Shown here piece after piece: positions 27,434-36,907 of a stretch of 64,000 bases of DNA (position 1 is its first letter; the number at the start of each line of letters is the position of its first letter). The notes below the pieces were generated by a model, which did no database searches, was not told the DNA's origin, and worked only from the letters and a program-made list of their open reading frames with translations. Source of the stretch: Stenotrophomonas sp. SAU14A_NAIMI4_5 (GTDB lineage: Bacteria > Pseudomonadota > Gammaproteobacteria > Xanthomonadales > Xanthomonadaceae). The stretch is from the NCBI RefSeq assembly GCF_003086795.1, contig NZ_CP026003.1, forward strand, positions 286,455 through 350,454. Reading direction: 5' to 3'. Made by a program: the position numbers and the translations under genes.

Positions 27434-27472
27434 ACGCCTTCGACGGTTTTCCGCGATCTGTGGGAACGGCAC

Positions 27473-27511
27473 GGGGTCGGATCCCGTTGCATCGCAACGG
27501 GCTCTGACCCC
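27473..27511 (+). repeat. GGGGTC-type hairpin repeat, copy 4
   Basis: Outer arms as elsewhere; inner stem CCCGTTGC/GCAACGGG around ATC. It lies 5 bp from the stop codon of the oxidase gene. Confidence 0.85.
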
Positions 27512-27515
27512 ATTG

Positions 27516-28922
27516 CTAGGGGGCGGCCAAGTAGCGCTGCCAGAGGTGGTTCACCAGCTGCATCTGCGGGTCGTACTGGCGTTTGCGTTCAACGAATGCG
27601 TTCCACTGCGGGTACGCGCGCTGGAACTGCTCGCGTGTGGCGTGCGGGCGGTAGGGCAGGTAGTAACGGCCGCCGCTCTCCACCGCGGCGTCGATCAATG
27701 CGCGGGTCCAGCGCGTGGACATCGTGTCGCCCCACGGGTGTCGTCGCTGCTTGTGGTACAGCACGAAGCAGAACACTTCTTCGTTCGCCCACTTCATCAA
27801 CGCGGTCGTATCCGCCGGCGCGTGGCGGATCGATACGTTCAACGCATCCACGCGGTGGTGCTGCAGGATCGCGGCCATACGCGTGGCGAAGGCCTGGAAG
27901 CTGCGCACGGGGATGAAGTATTCCTGCAGCAGGTAGGTCGACATCGCGCGCGTGCGTGGTTCCAGCGCGGCCACGTCCAGGCTCGCTTCCAGGTTGCGAT
28001 GGATCACCCGCGGTTCGGCAATCTGCTGCTTCACCACCGAGTTCTCGCGCAGCTGCGGGCCGCCGGGCAGCTCGGTGACGGCCCAGATCATGTTCTGCTC
28101 GTGGGCATAGTTCGCACCCACCGGTATCAGGCGCCGGGTGTCAGTCAGCGCTGCCGTGCTGCGCCGCCAGGTCACGGTCACCGGTGCATCGAAACGCGGA
28201 GGAATGAGGTCGGCGTTGTGCATCAACGCATCCTTGCGCGACGCCACGTTTTCGCGGAACCACTGCGGGTAATCGGCCAGTGCCACCCGCTCCATGTGCC
28301 GCGCCATGCGGTCGTTGTCGGCCAGGTCCAGCTCGACTTCACTGACCACGCCGATCAGGCCATAGCCACCGATGACCGCGGCGAACAGCTCCCGGTGCTG
28401 CGTGCGCGAGGTCTCGACCACCTCGCCGGACCGCAGTACCACCTGCAGCGCACGCACGGTGGAAGCGATGCTGCCGCTGCCGACGTAGCGGCCATGGCAG
28501 TTCACCGACACCGAACCGCCTACGGTGAAGTTGCTGAAGCTCTGCATCACCTTCACCGACAGGTTGTGCGGGTCCAGCCATTCCTGCAGCGTGCGCCAGC
28601 GCATGCCAGCCTGCACCCGCACCGCCTTGCGCGCGACGTCCAGCCACAGCAGGCGGTGGCTCGGCGTCAGGTCCAGCTGCAGGGCGCCGGCCGCACTGGT
28701 CTGCCCGCCCATGCTGTAGCGGCCGCCGGCCACGCAGATCGTGCCCCGGTGCTGCTGCAGGGCGGCCTGCAGGTCGGCCGTTTCGGCAACGGCCCGCACC
28801 GCGGCCACGTCGGTGGGTTCCAGCTGGCTGATGTCGTTGGCCACGGGCGTGCCGCGCCGGGTACAGGCACTGGCGGCAGTGGCGGCGGCACAGCCTGCGA
28901 TGAACGCGCGACGGGTGGTCAT
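27516..28922 (-). CDS. Exported FAD-linked oxidase (VAO family, lactone-oxidase-like)
   Basis: A 468-residue protein. The N-terminus MTTRRAFIAGCAAATAASAC has a twin-arginine-like pair and a Cys in a lipobox-like position, so export is likely and lipidation possible. The FAD-binding PCMH-type domain spans residues about 35-200 (ICVAGGRYSMGGQTSAAG, VGGSVSVNCHGRY, VIGGYGLIGVVSEVEL). The C-terminal half ends in RYYLPYRPHATREQF and QMQLVNHLWQRY, as in sugar-lactone oxidases of the GULO/ALO type. The substrate is unknown. Confidence 0.82.
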   Translation of the reverse strand: MTTRRAFIAGCAAATAASACTRRGTPVANDISQLEPTDVAAVRAVAETADLQAALQQHRGTICVAGGRYSMGGQTSAAGALQLDLTPSHRLLWLDVARKAVRVQAGMRWRTLQEWLDPHNLSVKVMQSFSNFTVGGSVSVNCHGRYVGSGSIASTVRALQVVLRSGEVVETSRTQHRELFAAVIGGYGLIGVVSEVELDLADNDRMARHMERVALADYPQWFRENVASRKDALMHNADLIPPRFDAPVTVTWRRSTAALTDTRRLIPVGANYAHEQNMIWAVTELPGGPQLRENSVVKQQIAEPRVIHRNLEASLDVAALEPRTRAMSTYLLQEYFIPVRSFQAFATRMAAILQHHRVDALNVSIRHAPADTTALMKWANEEVFCFVLYHKQRRHPWGDTMSTRWTRALIDAAVESGGRYYLPYRPHATREQFQRAYPQWNAFVERKRQYDPQMQLVNHLWQRYLAAP

Positions 28923-29084
28923 GGCAATCCCTGCATGAGTGTCCTGGGCGCAGTGTGCCCCGGCACGGCGGGGGCGGCCAGTGGCCCTTCCGTGGGCGGG
29001 TTCTCAGGCTGTGAGAAGCCTTCGCGTCATACTGCATCCGTAGCGTCGGGTGGCATCTCAGGCACAGTCAGCGGGGGCAGGGTA

Positions 29085-30959
29085 GTGGCAGACAAGTACT
29101 GCGATCTGGTCATGAAGGGCGGCATCACCAGCGGCATCGTGTACCCCAATGCGGTACTGGCGCTGGCCCGCGATTACCGGTTCAAGAGCATCGGTGGCAC
29201 CTCGGCCGGCGCCATTGCCGCGGCGGTCGCGGCAGCGGCGGCCTATGGCGATCGCCGCCAGCAGGCCGGCGAGCACTTGGCCGACGACACCGGCTATGGC
29301 GGCCTGTCAGCCGTGTCGGCGCAGCTGTCGCGGCGCGGCTTCATCTACAGCCTGTTCCAGCCGGCGCGCGGTGCGCGGGCGGCGTACCGGCTGCTGGTGG
29401 CGCTGACCGGTGGCTACGGCTGGCCGCGCAAGCTGCTGTGCCTGGCGGTGGCCGTGTTCGAAATCGCCCCGCTGGAAGTGCTGGTGTCGCTGGCGCTGCT
29501 GCTCGGCCTGGGCTGGTGGGGCGGCGGTTGGAGCGGCGTGGCGGCTACCCTGCTGCCGTCGCTGCTGTGCGCCTATGGTGCGGGTGTGGCCGGTGCCGCG
29601 CTGCGGGTGGCGAGGGTGGCACGGCGCAACCTGCTGGGCCTGTGCAGCGGCCTGGGCCGCGATGCGCGCAAGCCGGCGCTGACCGAATGGCTGCACGAGA
29701 GCCTGCAGCAGCTGTCCGGCAAGCCGCTGGACGCACCGCTCACCTTCGCCGATCTGCACGACGCGCCCCGCTATGCCGGCGAGCCGGAGAGCCCGCATGC
29801 GATCAGCCTGCAGATGATCACCACCTGCGTATCGCACAACGAACCGCGCACGCTGCCGCTGGGTGGCGCGCAGTTCTGGTTCCTGCGCGAGGAGTTCGAG
29901 CAGCTGTTCCCGGCCAGCGTGGTGCAGTGGCTGGTCGACCATGCCGGTGCGCCGGTGGATGTGGAGGGCCGGCAGTACTACCACCTGCCGCAGGGCCCGC
30001 AGTTGCCGGTGCTGGTAGCCACCCGCATGAGCCTGAGTTTCCCGCTGCTGATCAGCGCGGTGCCGCTGCATGAACCCGCGCGCCGCGAGCGCCGCTGCGA
30101 GCCGTCGCCGGCCGCGGCCGATGCCGAACACAACGTGGCCGACAGCATGGAAGGACTGACCAGTGCCGGCCAGTCCTGCGGGCCGGTCATCACCGCGTTC
30201 CGCATCTGCTGGTTCTCCGATGGCGGCATCAGCAGCAACTTCCCCATCCACCTGTTCGACGCGGCGATGCCACGCTGGCCGACCTTCGCGATCAACCTGG
30301 TCTACCCGCAGCACGCCGAGGATGTCAGCCACGGCACCACCGGCCAGCAGGCGCTGGAGCGTGCGGTGGTGCTGCCTACCGAGAACCGCCACGGCTGGCA
30401 GCGGCATTACCAGTCCATCGCCACGCCGCTGGCCGCGGCCGAGCTGGGTCGCTTCCTGTTCGCGGTGGTGGCCACCATGCAGAACTGGCGCGACCTGCTG
30501 CAGGCGCGTGCACCGGGCTACCGCGACCGCATCGTGCATGTGAGCCTGCAGGGCGACGAAGGCGGCATGAACCTGGACATGCCGCAGGAGGTGCTGAGCC
30601 GCATCGCTGACAAGGGCAGCCTGGCCGGCGCACGCTTCTGCGCGTTCTCGTTCGAGAATCACTACTGGATCCGTTGGCGCAACCTCGCTTCGGCCTACCA
30701 GCGCTACACGCTGGAAGTGGCGCGCACCGACGACCCGGCGCAGCAGGTGCTGGCTTATCGTGCGGCGTATTCCATCGTCGCCCGCGGCGAACCGGTGCCG
30801 CCGTCGTACAAGCTCGGCTCGGAAGACAAGCGTCGTGGTTCGCAGCAGCTGTGGGCGCAGATGGTGGAGCAGGGCCGCACCTGGGAAGACCTGGGCCCGG
30901 ACCTGACCGACGGCGCACCACGTCCGCTGCCGCAGATGAAGGTCACGCCGATCTACTGA
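29085..30959 (+). CDS. Patatin-like phospholipase with internal membrane segments
   Basis: A 624-residue protein with a GTG start preceded by GGGGGCAGGG; the frame extends far upstream without family similarity. The catalytic dyad is visible: nucleophile Ser about 40 in GGTSAGAIAA, preceded by KGGITSGIVYPN, and Asp near residue 380 in WFSDGGISSNFP. Residues about 105-190 are strongly hydrophobic (AVFEIAPLEVLVSLALLLGL), suggesting two or three membrane segments inserted after the nucleophile. It is probably a lipid acyl hydrolase at the inner membrane. Its role is unknown. Confidence 0.85.
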   Translation: MADKYCDLVMKGGITSGIVYPNAVLALARDYRFKSIGGTSAGAIAAAVAAAAAYGDRRQQAGEHLADDTGYGGLSAVSAQLSRRGFIYSLFQPARGARAAYRLLVALTGGYGWPRKLLCLAVAVFEIAPLEVLVSLALLLGLGWWGGGWSGVAATLLPSLLCAYGAGVAGAALRVARVARRNLLGLCSGLGRDARKPALTEWLHESLQQLSGKPLDAPLTFADLHDAPRYAGEPESPHAISLQMITTCVSHNEPRTLPLGGAQFWFLREEFEQLFPASVVQWLVDHAGAPVDVEGRQYYHLPQGPQLPVLVATRMSLSFPLLISAVPLHEPARRERRCEPSPAAADAEHNVADSMEGLTSAGQSCGPVITAFRICWFSDGGISSNFPIHLFDAAMPRWPTFAINLVYPQHAEDVSHGTTGQQALERAVVLPTENRHGWQRHYQSIATPLAAAELGRFLFAVVATMQNWRDLLQARAPGYRDRIVHVSLQGDEGGMNLDMPQEVLSRIADKGSLAGARFCAFSFENHYWIRWRNLASAYQRYTLEVARTDDPAQQVLAYRAAYSIVARGEPVPPSYKLGSEDKRRGSQQLWAQMVEQGRTWEDLGPDLTDGAPRPLPQMKVTPIY

Positions 30960-31003
30960 CGGCGATGGATAGAATCGCGGCCCCCCATTGCAAGGAACGC
31001 CCC

Positions 31004-31441
31004 ATGTCCGTCCGACAGCAACTGCTGGATCTGCTTGAACGCCTCGATGCCCGTGATCCGGAGCATCTGCCGGTGGTACCGCTGGCCGCGTATTTCGAGG
31101 GCAACGATTTCGAAGAGTGCATCGCACCGAACCAGTGGGGCTACGGCCGTCCGCCGATTGCCGAGCTGTACGCATGCCTGGCCGCCATTGCCGAAAAGCC
31201 TGAAGTGGAAGGTGTCTACGTGGGCCTGCACCAGGACTGGGGCAGTGCACTGGAAGACGACAGCGAATGGCCTGCCGCGGAGAACGTGCACGTGCTGACC
31301 CGCGCCGACGCCGCAACCGTGGAAGGCTGGCTGCAGGGGCTGGAATGCGACGGCGTCGGCGAAGGCTGGCCGTACGGTCAGCACATCGATGCACCCGTGC
31401 CCTCGGAAGGCCACCGCGTACTGACCGTGTTCTGGGACTAA
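31004..31441 (+). CDS. Conserved hypothetical acidic protein, 145 aa
   Basis: Starts at ATG 31004 after the ribosome-binding site AAGGAA. The product is soluble and acidic, beginning MSVRQQLLDLLERLDARDPE, with no signal peptide or membrane segment. I recognise no domain; the pattern of Trp, Gly and acidic residues (NQWGYGRPPI, HQDWGSALEDDSEW) resembles small bacterial immunity or SMI1-like proteins only loosely. It lies 44 bp after the patatin gene and may be co-transcribed with it. Confidence 0.7.
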   Translation: MSVRQQLLDLLERLDARDPEHLPVVPLAAYFEGNDFEECIAPNQWGYGRPPIAELYACLAAIAEKPEVEGVYVGLHQDWGSALEDDSEWPAAENVHVLTRADAATVEGWLQGLECDGVGEGWPYGQHIDAPVPSEGHRVLTVFWD

Positions 31442-31445
31442 AACC

Positions 31446-31680
31446 TGCCGACCAACGGTCGGCACCTACCAGTAGAGCCACGCCACGCGTGGATGCACCC
31501 GCGCACGGCCAGAGCGTGCCGACCAACGGTCGGCACCTACCAGTAGAGCCACGCCACGCGTGGGTGCACCCGCGCATGGCCAGAGCGTGCCGACCAACGG
31601 TCGGCACCTACCAGTAGATCCACGCCACGCGTGGATGCACCCGCGCACGGCCAGAGCGTGCCGACCAACGGTCGGCACCC
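31446..31680. repeat. 71-bp tandem array of alternating SMAG repeats
   Basis: The palindrome CCGACCAACGGTCGGCACC recurs at exact 71-bp steps (31446, 31517, 31588 and 31659), alternating with GTAGAGCCACGCCACGCGTG (GTAGATCC in the third). The copies are nearly identical. It is a head-to-head SMAG pair amplified about three times after the hypothetical gene. Confidence 0.9.
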
Positions 31681-31682
31681 AC

Positions 31683-31725
31683 CATCAGCATCAGCATCAG
31701 CATCACCACCAGCATCAGCAGCAGG
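31683..31725. repeat. CATCAG microsatellite
   Basis: CATCAG repeats with a few CACCAC variants form a short hexanucleotide tract between the SMAG array and the 92-bp hairpin element. Such a tract may vary in length between strains. Confidence 0.75.
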
Positions 31726-31758
31726 TTCCATCAGCTCGCAGGAAACTGTCGAAGGCGG

Positions 31759-31850
31759 GGTGGGTCCGGTTGAGGGGGCGTGAGCCGCATGGATGCGGCG
31801 ACCGAGCTTACAAGGACGTACTTGCAGCGCCCCCCTCAACCGGACCCACC
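31759..31850 (+). repeat. 92-bp hairpin element, copy B
   Basis: Near-identical to the reverse complement of copy A, with the same terminal inverted repeat and internal GCCGCATGGATGCGGC. Similarity extends beyond the hairpin on both sides: GTCGAAGGCG before it, and TGGCGGGG with TCCGTGGG plus a SMAG repeat in the mirror order. The repeated unit is therefore about 175 bp. Confidence 0.85.
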
Positions 31851-31888
31851 CCGCCATCCCACGGAAAGCCCGCTGTTGCTTTTCAGGT

Positions 31889-31911
31889 TGCCGGCCAGCG
31901 GCCGGCACTAC
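31889..31911 (-). repeat. SMAG repeat beside hairpin element copy B
   Basis: A GCCGGCCAGCGGCCGGC palindrome ending in CTAC. It is the counterpart of 27281-27303 in the composite element. The remaining gap to 31944 holds nothing recognisable. Confidence 0.8.
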
Positions 31912-31944
31912 CACGGGTGCAGGGCGCAGCCCTGCAAAACCCCC

Positions 31945-33312
31945 TTACCTCCCCGGCAACTGCGCAAACGCACGCTGCATGCAGTCCTCCCGCGGGCACA
32001 CCCGGCACCCCGGCCCGATCGACACCGAATTCCCCGGGCTCTGCACATCCAGCCCCAGCGAATACACCAACCGTTCCGCATGCTGCAGATCGCAGCCCAG
32101 CGCCACCGCAAACGTCTTGCGCGGCTGCCCATGACCCACCGGCCCGCTGCTGACCTGCCGCGCCAGCCAGAAGTGGCGCCGCCCATCGGGCATGCGCGCG
32201 GTCTGCGTGAGGATCCGCCCCGGCTGGTTGAATGCCTCGTAGACGATCCACAGCGGGCACGACCCACCCACCTGCGAGAAATGGAAATCGGTCGCCGAGT
32301 GGCGCTTGGACACATTGCCCGCACGGTCCACGCGGATGAAGAAGAACGGCAGCCCCGGCGCACTGCGCCGCGCCAGCGTGCTCAGCCGATGGCACACCGC
32401 CTCGAAGCCCACGCCGAACTGATGCGCCAGCAGCTCGATGTCGTAGCTGCTGGCCTCGGCCGCACGCAGGAAACGCATGTACGGCATCACCAGCGCACCG
32501 GCGAAGTAGTTCGACAGACCAATGCGCGCCTGCGCGATGCGCGCATCGTCGTGGAAGCCCGCGCGGGCGATTACCGCATCGATCTGCGGCAGGTAGCCGT
32601 GCAGGGCCAGCTCGGCCGCCATCTGGAACGCCTGCTGGCCCGGTTCCAGGTAATCGGGCAGCCACAGCCGCCGCGCGCCGGCATCGAACTGGCGCTTCTC
32701 GCGCCCGGCCTGCAGCGCGGCCACTTCCACCAGCACGCCGTGGCGGTCGGCCAGCAGCTGTCGCAGGCGCGGCGCCACATGGCCCGGTGACAGCCCCCAC
32801 TCAGCGAACAGGCGCTCGGCCAGCTCGTCCAGCTCGGGGATGTGGTTGTGCATGCGGTTGAAGAACTCGCGCACCTGGTCGCCGGCGGGCAGGGTGCTGC
32901 CGGCCGCGGGCTCGCCCAGCTGGAATTCCAGCGCGGCGGCATGCTCGCGCAGGGCCAGGTGGCGACGGTGCAGGTCCAGCAGGGCGCGGCTGACCTGCGG
33001 CAGGTTGCCGGCCAGCGATCGCAGCTCGGTGGCACTCACCTCCGCCAGGCCCAGGTCGCGCAGGGTCTCGCCCAGCGCCTCCTGCAGCGCGGCGGGCTCA
33101 TCGTCGTCGAACAAGGCGGAAACATCGCCCAACACCTCGCCCAGCTTCTTCTGCACGGCCGGCGTCAGCGGGCGCTTGTTGCGCTCGATCTGGTTCAGGT
33201 AGCTGGCCGACAGGCCGAGGGCACGGGCCAGGTCCACCTGGCTGTAGCCGCGCTGCTCGCGCAGGCGCAGCAGGCGCAGGCCCAGCTGGCGTTGTAAAGG
33301 CTGGAAATTCAC
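31945..33312 (-). CDS. XRE-type regulator of short-chain acyl metabolism (ScfR-like)
   Basis: A 455-residue protein. The N-terminal XRE helix-turn-helix lies at residues about 10-65 (LREQRGYSQVDLARALGLSA and SYLNQIERNKRPLTP). A central IrrE-like/effector region follows, then a C-terminal DUF2083-type domain with cysteines (GPGCRVCPREDCMQRAF). This architecture is shared with regulators such as RamB/ScfR that respond to short-chain fatty acyl metabolism. It is divergent from mmsA with 114 bp between the starts, so it probably controls the valine operon; the ligand is inferred to be an acyl-CoA. Confidence 0.87.
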   Translation of the reverse strand: MNFQPLQRQLGLRLLRLREQRGYSQVDLARALGLSASYLNQIERNKRPLTPAVQKKLGEVLGDVSALFDDDEPAALQEALGETLRDLGLAEVSATELRSLAGNLPQVSRALLDLHRRHLALREHAAALEFQLGEPAAGSTLPAGDQVREFFNRMHNHIPELDELAERLFAEWGLSPGHVAPRLRQLLADRHGVLVEVAALQAGREKRQFDAGARRLWLPDYLEPGQQAFQMAAELALHGYLPQIDAVIARAGFHDDARIAQARIGLSNYFAGALVMPYMRFLRAAEASSYDIELLAHQFGVGFEAVCHRLSTLARRSAPGLPFFFIRVDRAGNVSKRHSATDFHFSQVGGSCPLWIVYEAFNQPGRILTQTARMPDGRRHFWLARQVSSGPVGHGQPRKTFAVALGCDLQHAERLVYSLGLDVQSPGNSVSIGPGCRVCPREDCMQRAFAQLPGR

Positions 33313-33426
33313 AGAATTAACATGAATCGTCTGGCGTGTTGGCCAGATTAAGCGGATTCAGGCCGGAAATCGAGGAGGGTGCTGTGAATAATGCCAAGCA
33401 TCTTTCGAGCCAGTGGGATTGTCGTC

Positions 33427-34932
33427 ATGACTGTTGCAGCGCCCCGTATCCGCATGCTGATCGATGGCCAGTTCATTGAATCGGCCACCTCCCACTGGCA
33501 GGACGTGATCAATCCGGCCACCCAGGACGTGCTGGCCCAGGTCCCGTTCGCCACCACGGGTGAAGTGGATGCCGCCGTCGCCGCCGCCAAGGAAGCCTTC
33601 AAGACCTGGCGCAAGACCCCGATCGGCACCCGTGCGCGCATCTTCCTGAAGTACCAGCAGCTGATCCGCGAGAACATGAGCGAGCTGGCCCACATCCTCA
33701 CCGCCGAACAGGGCAAGACCCTGCCCGACGCCGAAGGCGATGTGTTCCGCGGCCTGGAAGTGGTCGAGCACGCTGCCGCCATCGGCAACCTGCAGCTGGG
33801 CGAGCTGGCCAACAACGTGGCCAACGGCGTGGACACCTACAGCATCATGCAGCCGCTGGGCGTGTGCGCCGGCATCACCCCGTTCAACTTCCCGGCGATG
33901 ATCCCGCTGTGGATGTTCCCGATGGCGATCGCCACGGGCAACACCTTCATCCTCAAGCCGTCCGAGCAGGACCCGATGGTGACCATGCGCCTGGTCGAAC
34001 TGGCGCTGGAAGCCGGCATTCCGAAGGGCGTGCTGAACGTCGTCCATGGTGGCGAGGAAGTGGTCAACGCGATCTGCGACCACCCGGACATCAAGGCCGT
34101 GTCGTTTGTCGGTTCCACCCGCGTCGGCACCCACGTCTACAACCGTGCCTCGCTGGCCGGCAAGCGCGTGCAGTGCATGATGGGCGCCAAGAACCACGCC
34201 GTGGTACTGCCGGACGCGAACAAGGAACAGACCCTCAACGCGATGGTCGGCGCCGCCTTCGGTGCGGCCGGCCAGCGCTGCATGGCCGCCTCCACCCTGG
34301 TGCTGGTCGGTGAAGCGCGCAACTGGGTGCAGGACCTGGTGGCCAAGGCCAAGACCCTCAAGGTCAGCGGCGGCACCGTGTCCGGCACCGACGTCGGCCC
34401 GGTCATTTCCTGCAGCGCCCGCGAGCGCGTCGAAGGCCTGATCGCCTCGGGCGTGGAGCAGGGCGCCAAGCTGGTGCTCGACGGCCGCAACCCGCAGGTC
34501 GATGGCTTCGAGAAGGGCAACTTCGTCGGCCCGACCATCTTTGCCGGTGTCACCACCGACATGCGCATCTACCAGGAAGAAGTGTTCGGCCCGGTGCTGG
34601 TCATCCTCGAAGCGGAAACGCTGGACGAGGCCATCGCCATGGTCAACAGCAACCCGAACGGCAACGGCACCGCGCTGTTCACCCAGTCCGGCGCCGCCGC
34701 CCGTCGTTTCCAGGAAGACATCGACGTCGGCCAGGTCGGCATCAACGTGCCGATCCCGGTGCCGGTGCCGCTGTTCTCGTTCACCGGTTCGCGCGCCTCC
34801 AAGCTGGGCGACCTGGGCCCGTACGGCAAGCAGGTCGTGCTGTTCTACACCCAGACCAAGACCGTCACCGCACGTTGGTTCGATGACGAGACGCTGAGCC
34901 ACGGCGTCAACACCACCATCAGCCTGAAGTAA
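33427..34932 (+). CDS. mmsA: Methylmalonate-semialdehyde dehydrogenase (CoA-acylating)
   Basis: A 501-residue aldehyde dehydrogenase that oxidises (methyl)malonate semialdehyde to propionyl-CoA or acetyl-CoA with NAD and CoA. Family features: [48 protein letters not shown] and catalytic Cys about 284 in [11 protein letters not shown]. The start [11 protein letters not shown] matches the family. An in-frame ATG at 33391 with GAGGAGG 12 bp before it is a real alternative adding 12 residues. It is the first gene of the valine operon. Confidence 0.95.
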   Translation: MTVAAPRIRMLIDGQFIESATSHWQDVINPATQDVLAQVPFATTGEVDAAVAAAKEAFKTWRKTPIGTRARIFLKYQQLIRENMSELAHILTAEQGKTLPDAEGDVFRGLEVVEHAAAIGNLQLGELANNVANGVDTYSIMQPLGVCAGITPFNFPAMIPLWMFPMAIATGNTFILKPSEQDPMVTMRLVELALEAGIPKGVLNVVHGGEEVVNAICDHPDIKAVSFVGSTRVGTHVYNRASLAGKRVQCMMGAKNHAVVLPDANKEQTLNAMVGAAFGAAGQRCMAASTLVLVGEARNWVQDLVAKAKTLKVSGGTVSGTDVGPVISCSARERVEGLIASGVEQGAKLVLDGRNPQVDGFEKGNFVGPTIFAGVTTDMRIYQEEVFGPVLVILEAETLDEAIAMVNSNPNGNGTALFTQSGAAARRFQEDIDVGQVGINVPIPVPVPLFSFTGSRASKLGDLGPYGKQVVLFYTQTKTVTARWFDDETLSHGVNTTISLK

Positions 34933-34946
34933 GGGCAGGAGCAGCC

Positions 34947-36113
34947 ATGAGCCACTCGATGACGACGGACCAGGAAGAAGCGCAGCAGGCCTATCGTGAA
35001 GCCGCGCGTGACTTCGCACAGGCCGAACTGGCGCCGCACGCCGCGCGATGGGATGCGGAGGGCATCTTTCCGCGCGAGGCGATCGCCAAGGCCGGTGAAC
35101 TGGGCTTCTGTGGTCTGTACATGGACCCGGAAGTCGGCGGCAGCGGCCTCAGCCGCCTGGACGCCGCCGTCGTCATCGAGGAGCTCGCCAACGTCGATCC
35201 GTCGACCGCGGCGTACGTCAGCATCCACAACATGGCCTCGTGGATGGTCTCCAAGTGGGGCCAGGCGGAACTGCGCGATGCGTGGGGCACCGATCTGTCC
35301 TCGGGCAGCAAGCTGGCTTCGTACTGCCTGACCGAGCCGGGCGCCGGTTCCGATGCGGCCTCGCTGAAGACCACCGCCGTGCGCGACGGTGACTTCTATG
35401 TGCTGAACGGCTCCAAGGCCTTCATCTCCGGCGCCGGTGCCACCGAGCTGCTGGTGGTGATGGCGCGTACCGGCGGTGCCGGTGCGGGCGGTGTCAGTGC
35501 CATCGCGGTGCCGGCCGACCTGCCGGGCATCAGCTATGGCCGCAAGGAAGAGAAGATGGGCTGGAACAGCCAGCCCACCCGTGGCATCACCTTCGAAAAC
35601 GTCCGCGTGCCGGTCAGCCACCTTCTGGGAGAGGAAGGCGGCGGCTTCAAGCTGGCGATGAAGGGGCTGGACGGCGGCCGCATCAACATCGCCGCCTGCT
35701 CGCTGGGTGCCGCCCAGGGCGCGCTGGATGCCGCACGCCGCTACATGGGCGAGCGCCGCCAGTTCGGCAAGGCGCTGGCCGATTTCCAGGCGCTGCAGTT
35801 CAAGCTGGCCGACATGGCCATCGAACTGGTCGCCGCCCGGCAGATGGTGCACTCGGCCGCGCGCAAGCTCGACGCCGGTGCCAGCGATGCCAACGTGTGG
35901 TGCGCGATGGCCAAGCGCTTCGCCACCGATGCCGGCTTCAAGATCTGCAACGAAGCGCTGCAGATCCACGGTGGCTACGGCTACATCCGCGAATACCCGA
36001 TCGAGCGCCTGCTGCGCGACAGCCGCGTGCACCAGATCCTGGAAGGCACCAACGAGATCATGCGGGTGATCGTTGCCCGCCACCTGCTCAACACTGAAGA
36101 GGAACTGCGATGA
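34947..36113 (+). CDS. Isobutyryl-CoA dehydrogenase
   Basis: A 388-residue FAD acyl-CoA dehydrogenase. It keeps the common catalytic Glu in the C-terminal motif ILEGTNEIMRVIVAR, unlike the isovaleryl enzyme elsewhere in this window, and has CLTEPGAGSDAASLKTTA and QIHGGYGYIREYPIER. Its position between mmsA and two crotonase-family genes points to isobutyryl-CoA oxidation to methacrylyl-CoA in valine degradation. The stop overlaps the next start as ATGA. Confidence 0.92.
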   Translation: MSHSMTTDQEEAQQAYREAARDFAQAELAPHAARWDAEGIFPREAIAKAGELGFCGLYMDPEVGGSGLSRLDAAVVIEELANVDPSTAAYVSIHNMASWMVSKWGQAELRDAWGTDLSSGSKLASYCLTEPGAGSDAASLKTTAVRDGDFYVLNGSKAFISGAGATELLVVMARTGGAGAGGVSAIAVPADLPGISYGRKEEKMGWNSQPTRGITFENVRVPVSHLLGEEGGGFKLAMKGLDGGRINIAACSLGAAQGALDAARRYMGERRQFGKALADFQALQFKLADMAIELVAARQMVHSAARKLDAGASDANVWCAMAKRFATDAGFKICNEALQIHGGYGYIREYPIERLLRDSRVHQILEGTNEIMRVIVARHLLNTEEELR

Positions 36114-36907
36114 AGGATTGGCGTACCCAGGAGCACGTGGGCCTGAAGGTCGAGGCCGATGGCCACACCGCCGTGGTCACCCTGCACAACCCGCCGGCGC
36201 ACACCTGGACCGTGCACAGCCTGTCCGCGCTGCGCGACCTGGTGGGCGCGCTCAACGCAGACCGCGAGATCTACGCGCTGGTGATCACCGGTGACGGCGA
36301 GAAGTTCTTCTCCGCCGGCGCCGACCTCAACCAGTTCGCCTCGGGCGACAAGGCTGCCGCACGCGAAGCCGCACGCCGTTTCGGTGAAGCCTTCGAAGCG
36401 CTGTCCGCCTTCCGTGGCGTGTCCATCGCTGCCATCAACGGCTACGCCATGGGCGGTGGCCTGGAATGCGCGCTGGCCTGCGACCTGCGCATCATCGAAG
36501 ACCACGCCCAGGTGGCGCTGCCGGAGGCCACCGTCGGCCTGCTGCCGTGCGCCGGTGGCACCCAGAACCTGCCGCGCCTGGTCGGCGAGGGCTGGGCCAA
36601 GCGCATGATCCTGCTGGGCGAGCGCATCAATGCTGAAACCGCCGTGCGCATTGGCCTGGCCGAAGAAAAGGTCGGCAAGGGCGAAGCCAAGGCGCTGGCG
36701 CTGGAGTGGGCGAAGAAGGCCGGCAAGCAGAGCCCGACCAGCATCGCCGCCTGCAAGACCCTGGTGCAGTCCACCCGCACCGGCACCCATGCCTCGGCGC
36801 TGGTGGCCGAGCGCGAAGCCTTCGTCGATCTGTTCGACACCGCCGACCAGGTCGAGGGCGTGAGCGCCTTCCTGGAAAAGCGCGCCGCGCAGTGGAAGAA
36901 CGCATGA
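36110..36907 (+). CDS. Enoyl-CoA hydratase (methacrylyl-CoA hydration)
   Basis: A 265-residue crotonase-fold protein. The oxyanion-hole segments FFSAGADLNQFASG and YAMGGGLECALACDLRI are present, and the catalytic-type glutamates lie in ECALACD and LPEATVGLLPCAGGTQ. Hydration of methacrylyl-CoA to 3-hydroxyisobutyryl-CoA is inferred from operon position. It overlaps both neighbours by 4 bp (ATGA), so the cluster is translationally chained. Confidence 0.9.
   Translation: MKDWRTQEHVGLKVEADGHTAVVTLHNPPAHTWTVHSLSALRDLVGALNADREIYALVITGDGEKFFSAGADLNQFASGDKAAAREAARRFGEAFEALSAFRGVSIAAINGYAMGGGLECALACDLRIIEDHAQVALPEATVGLLPCAGGTQNLPRLVGEGWAKRMILLGERINAETAVRIGLAEEKVGKGEAKALALEWAKKAGKQSPTSIAACKTLVQSTRTGTHASALVAEREAFVDLFDTADQVEGVSAFLEKRAAQWKNA

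Noticed and set aside
27402..29084. Upstream extension of the patatin frame by 561 codons
   Set aside because: It runs antisense through the oxidase gene and repeats; patatin similarity begins only after the GTG at 29085.
31446..31680. CRISPR array
   Set aside because: The intervals between palindromes are themselves near-identical, so there are no unique spacers; it is a tandem REP array.
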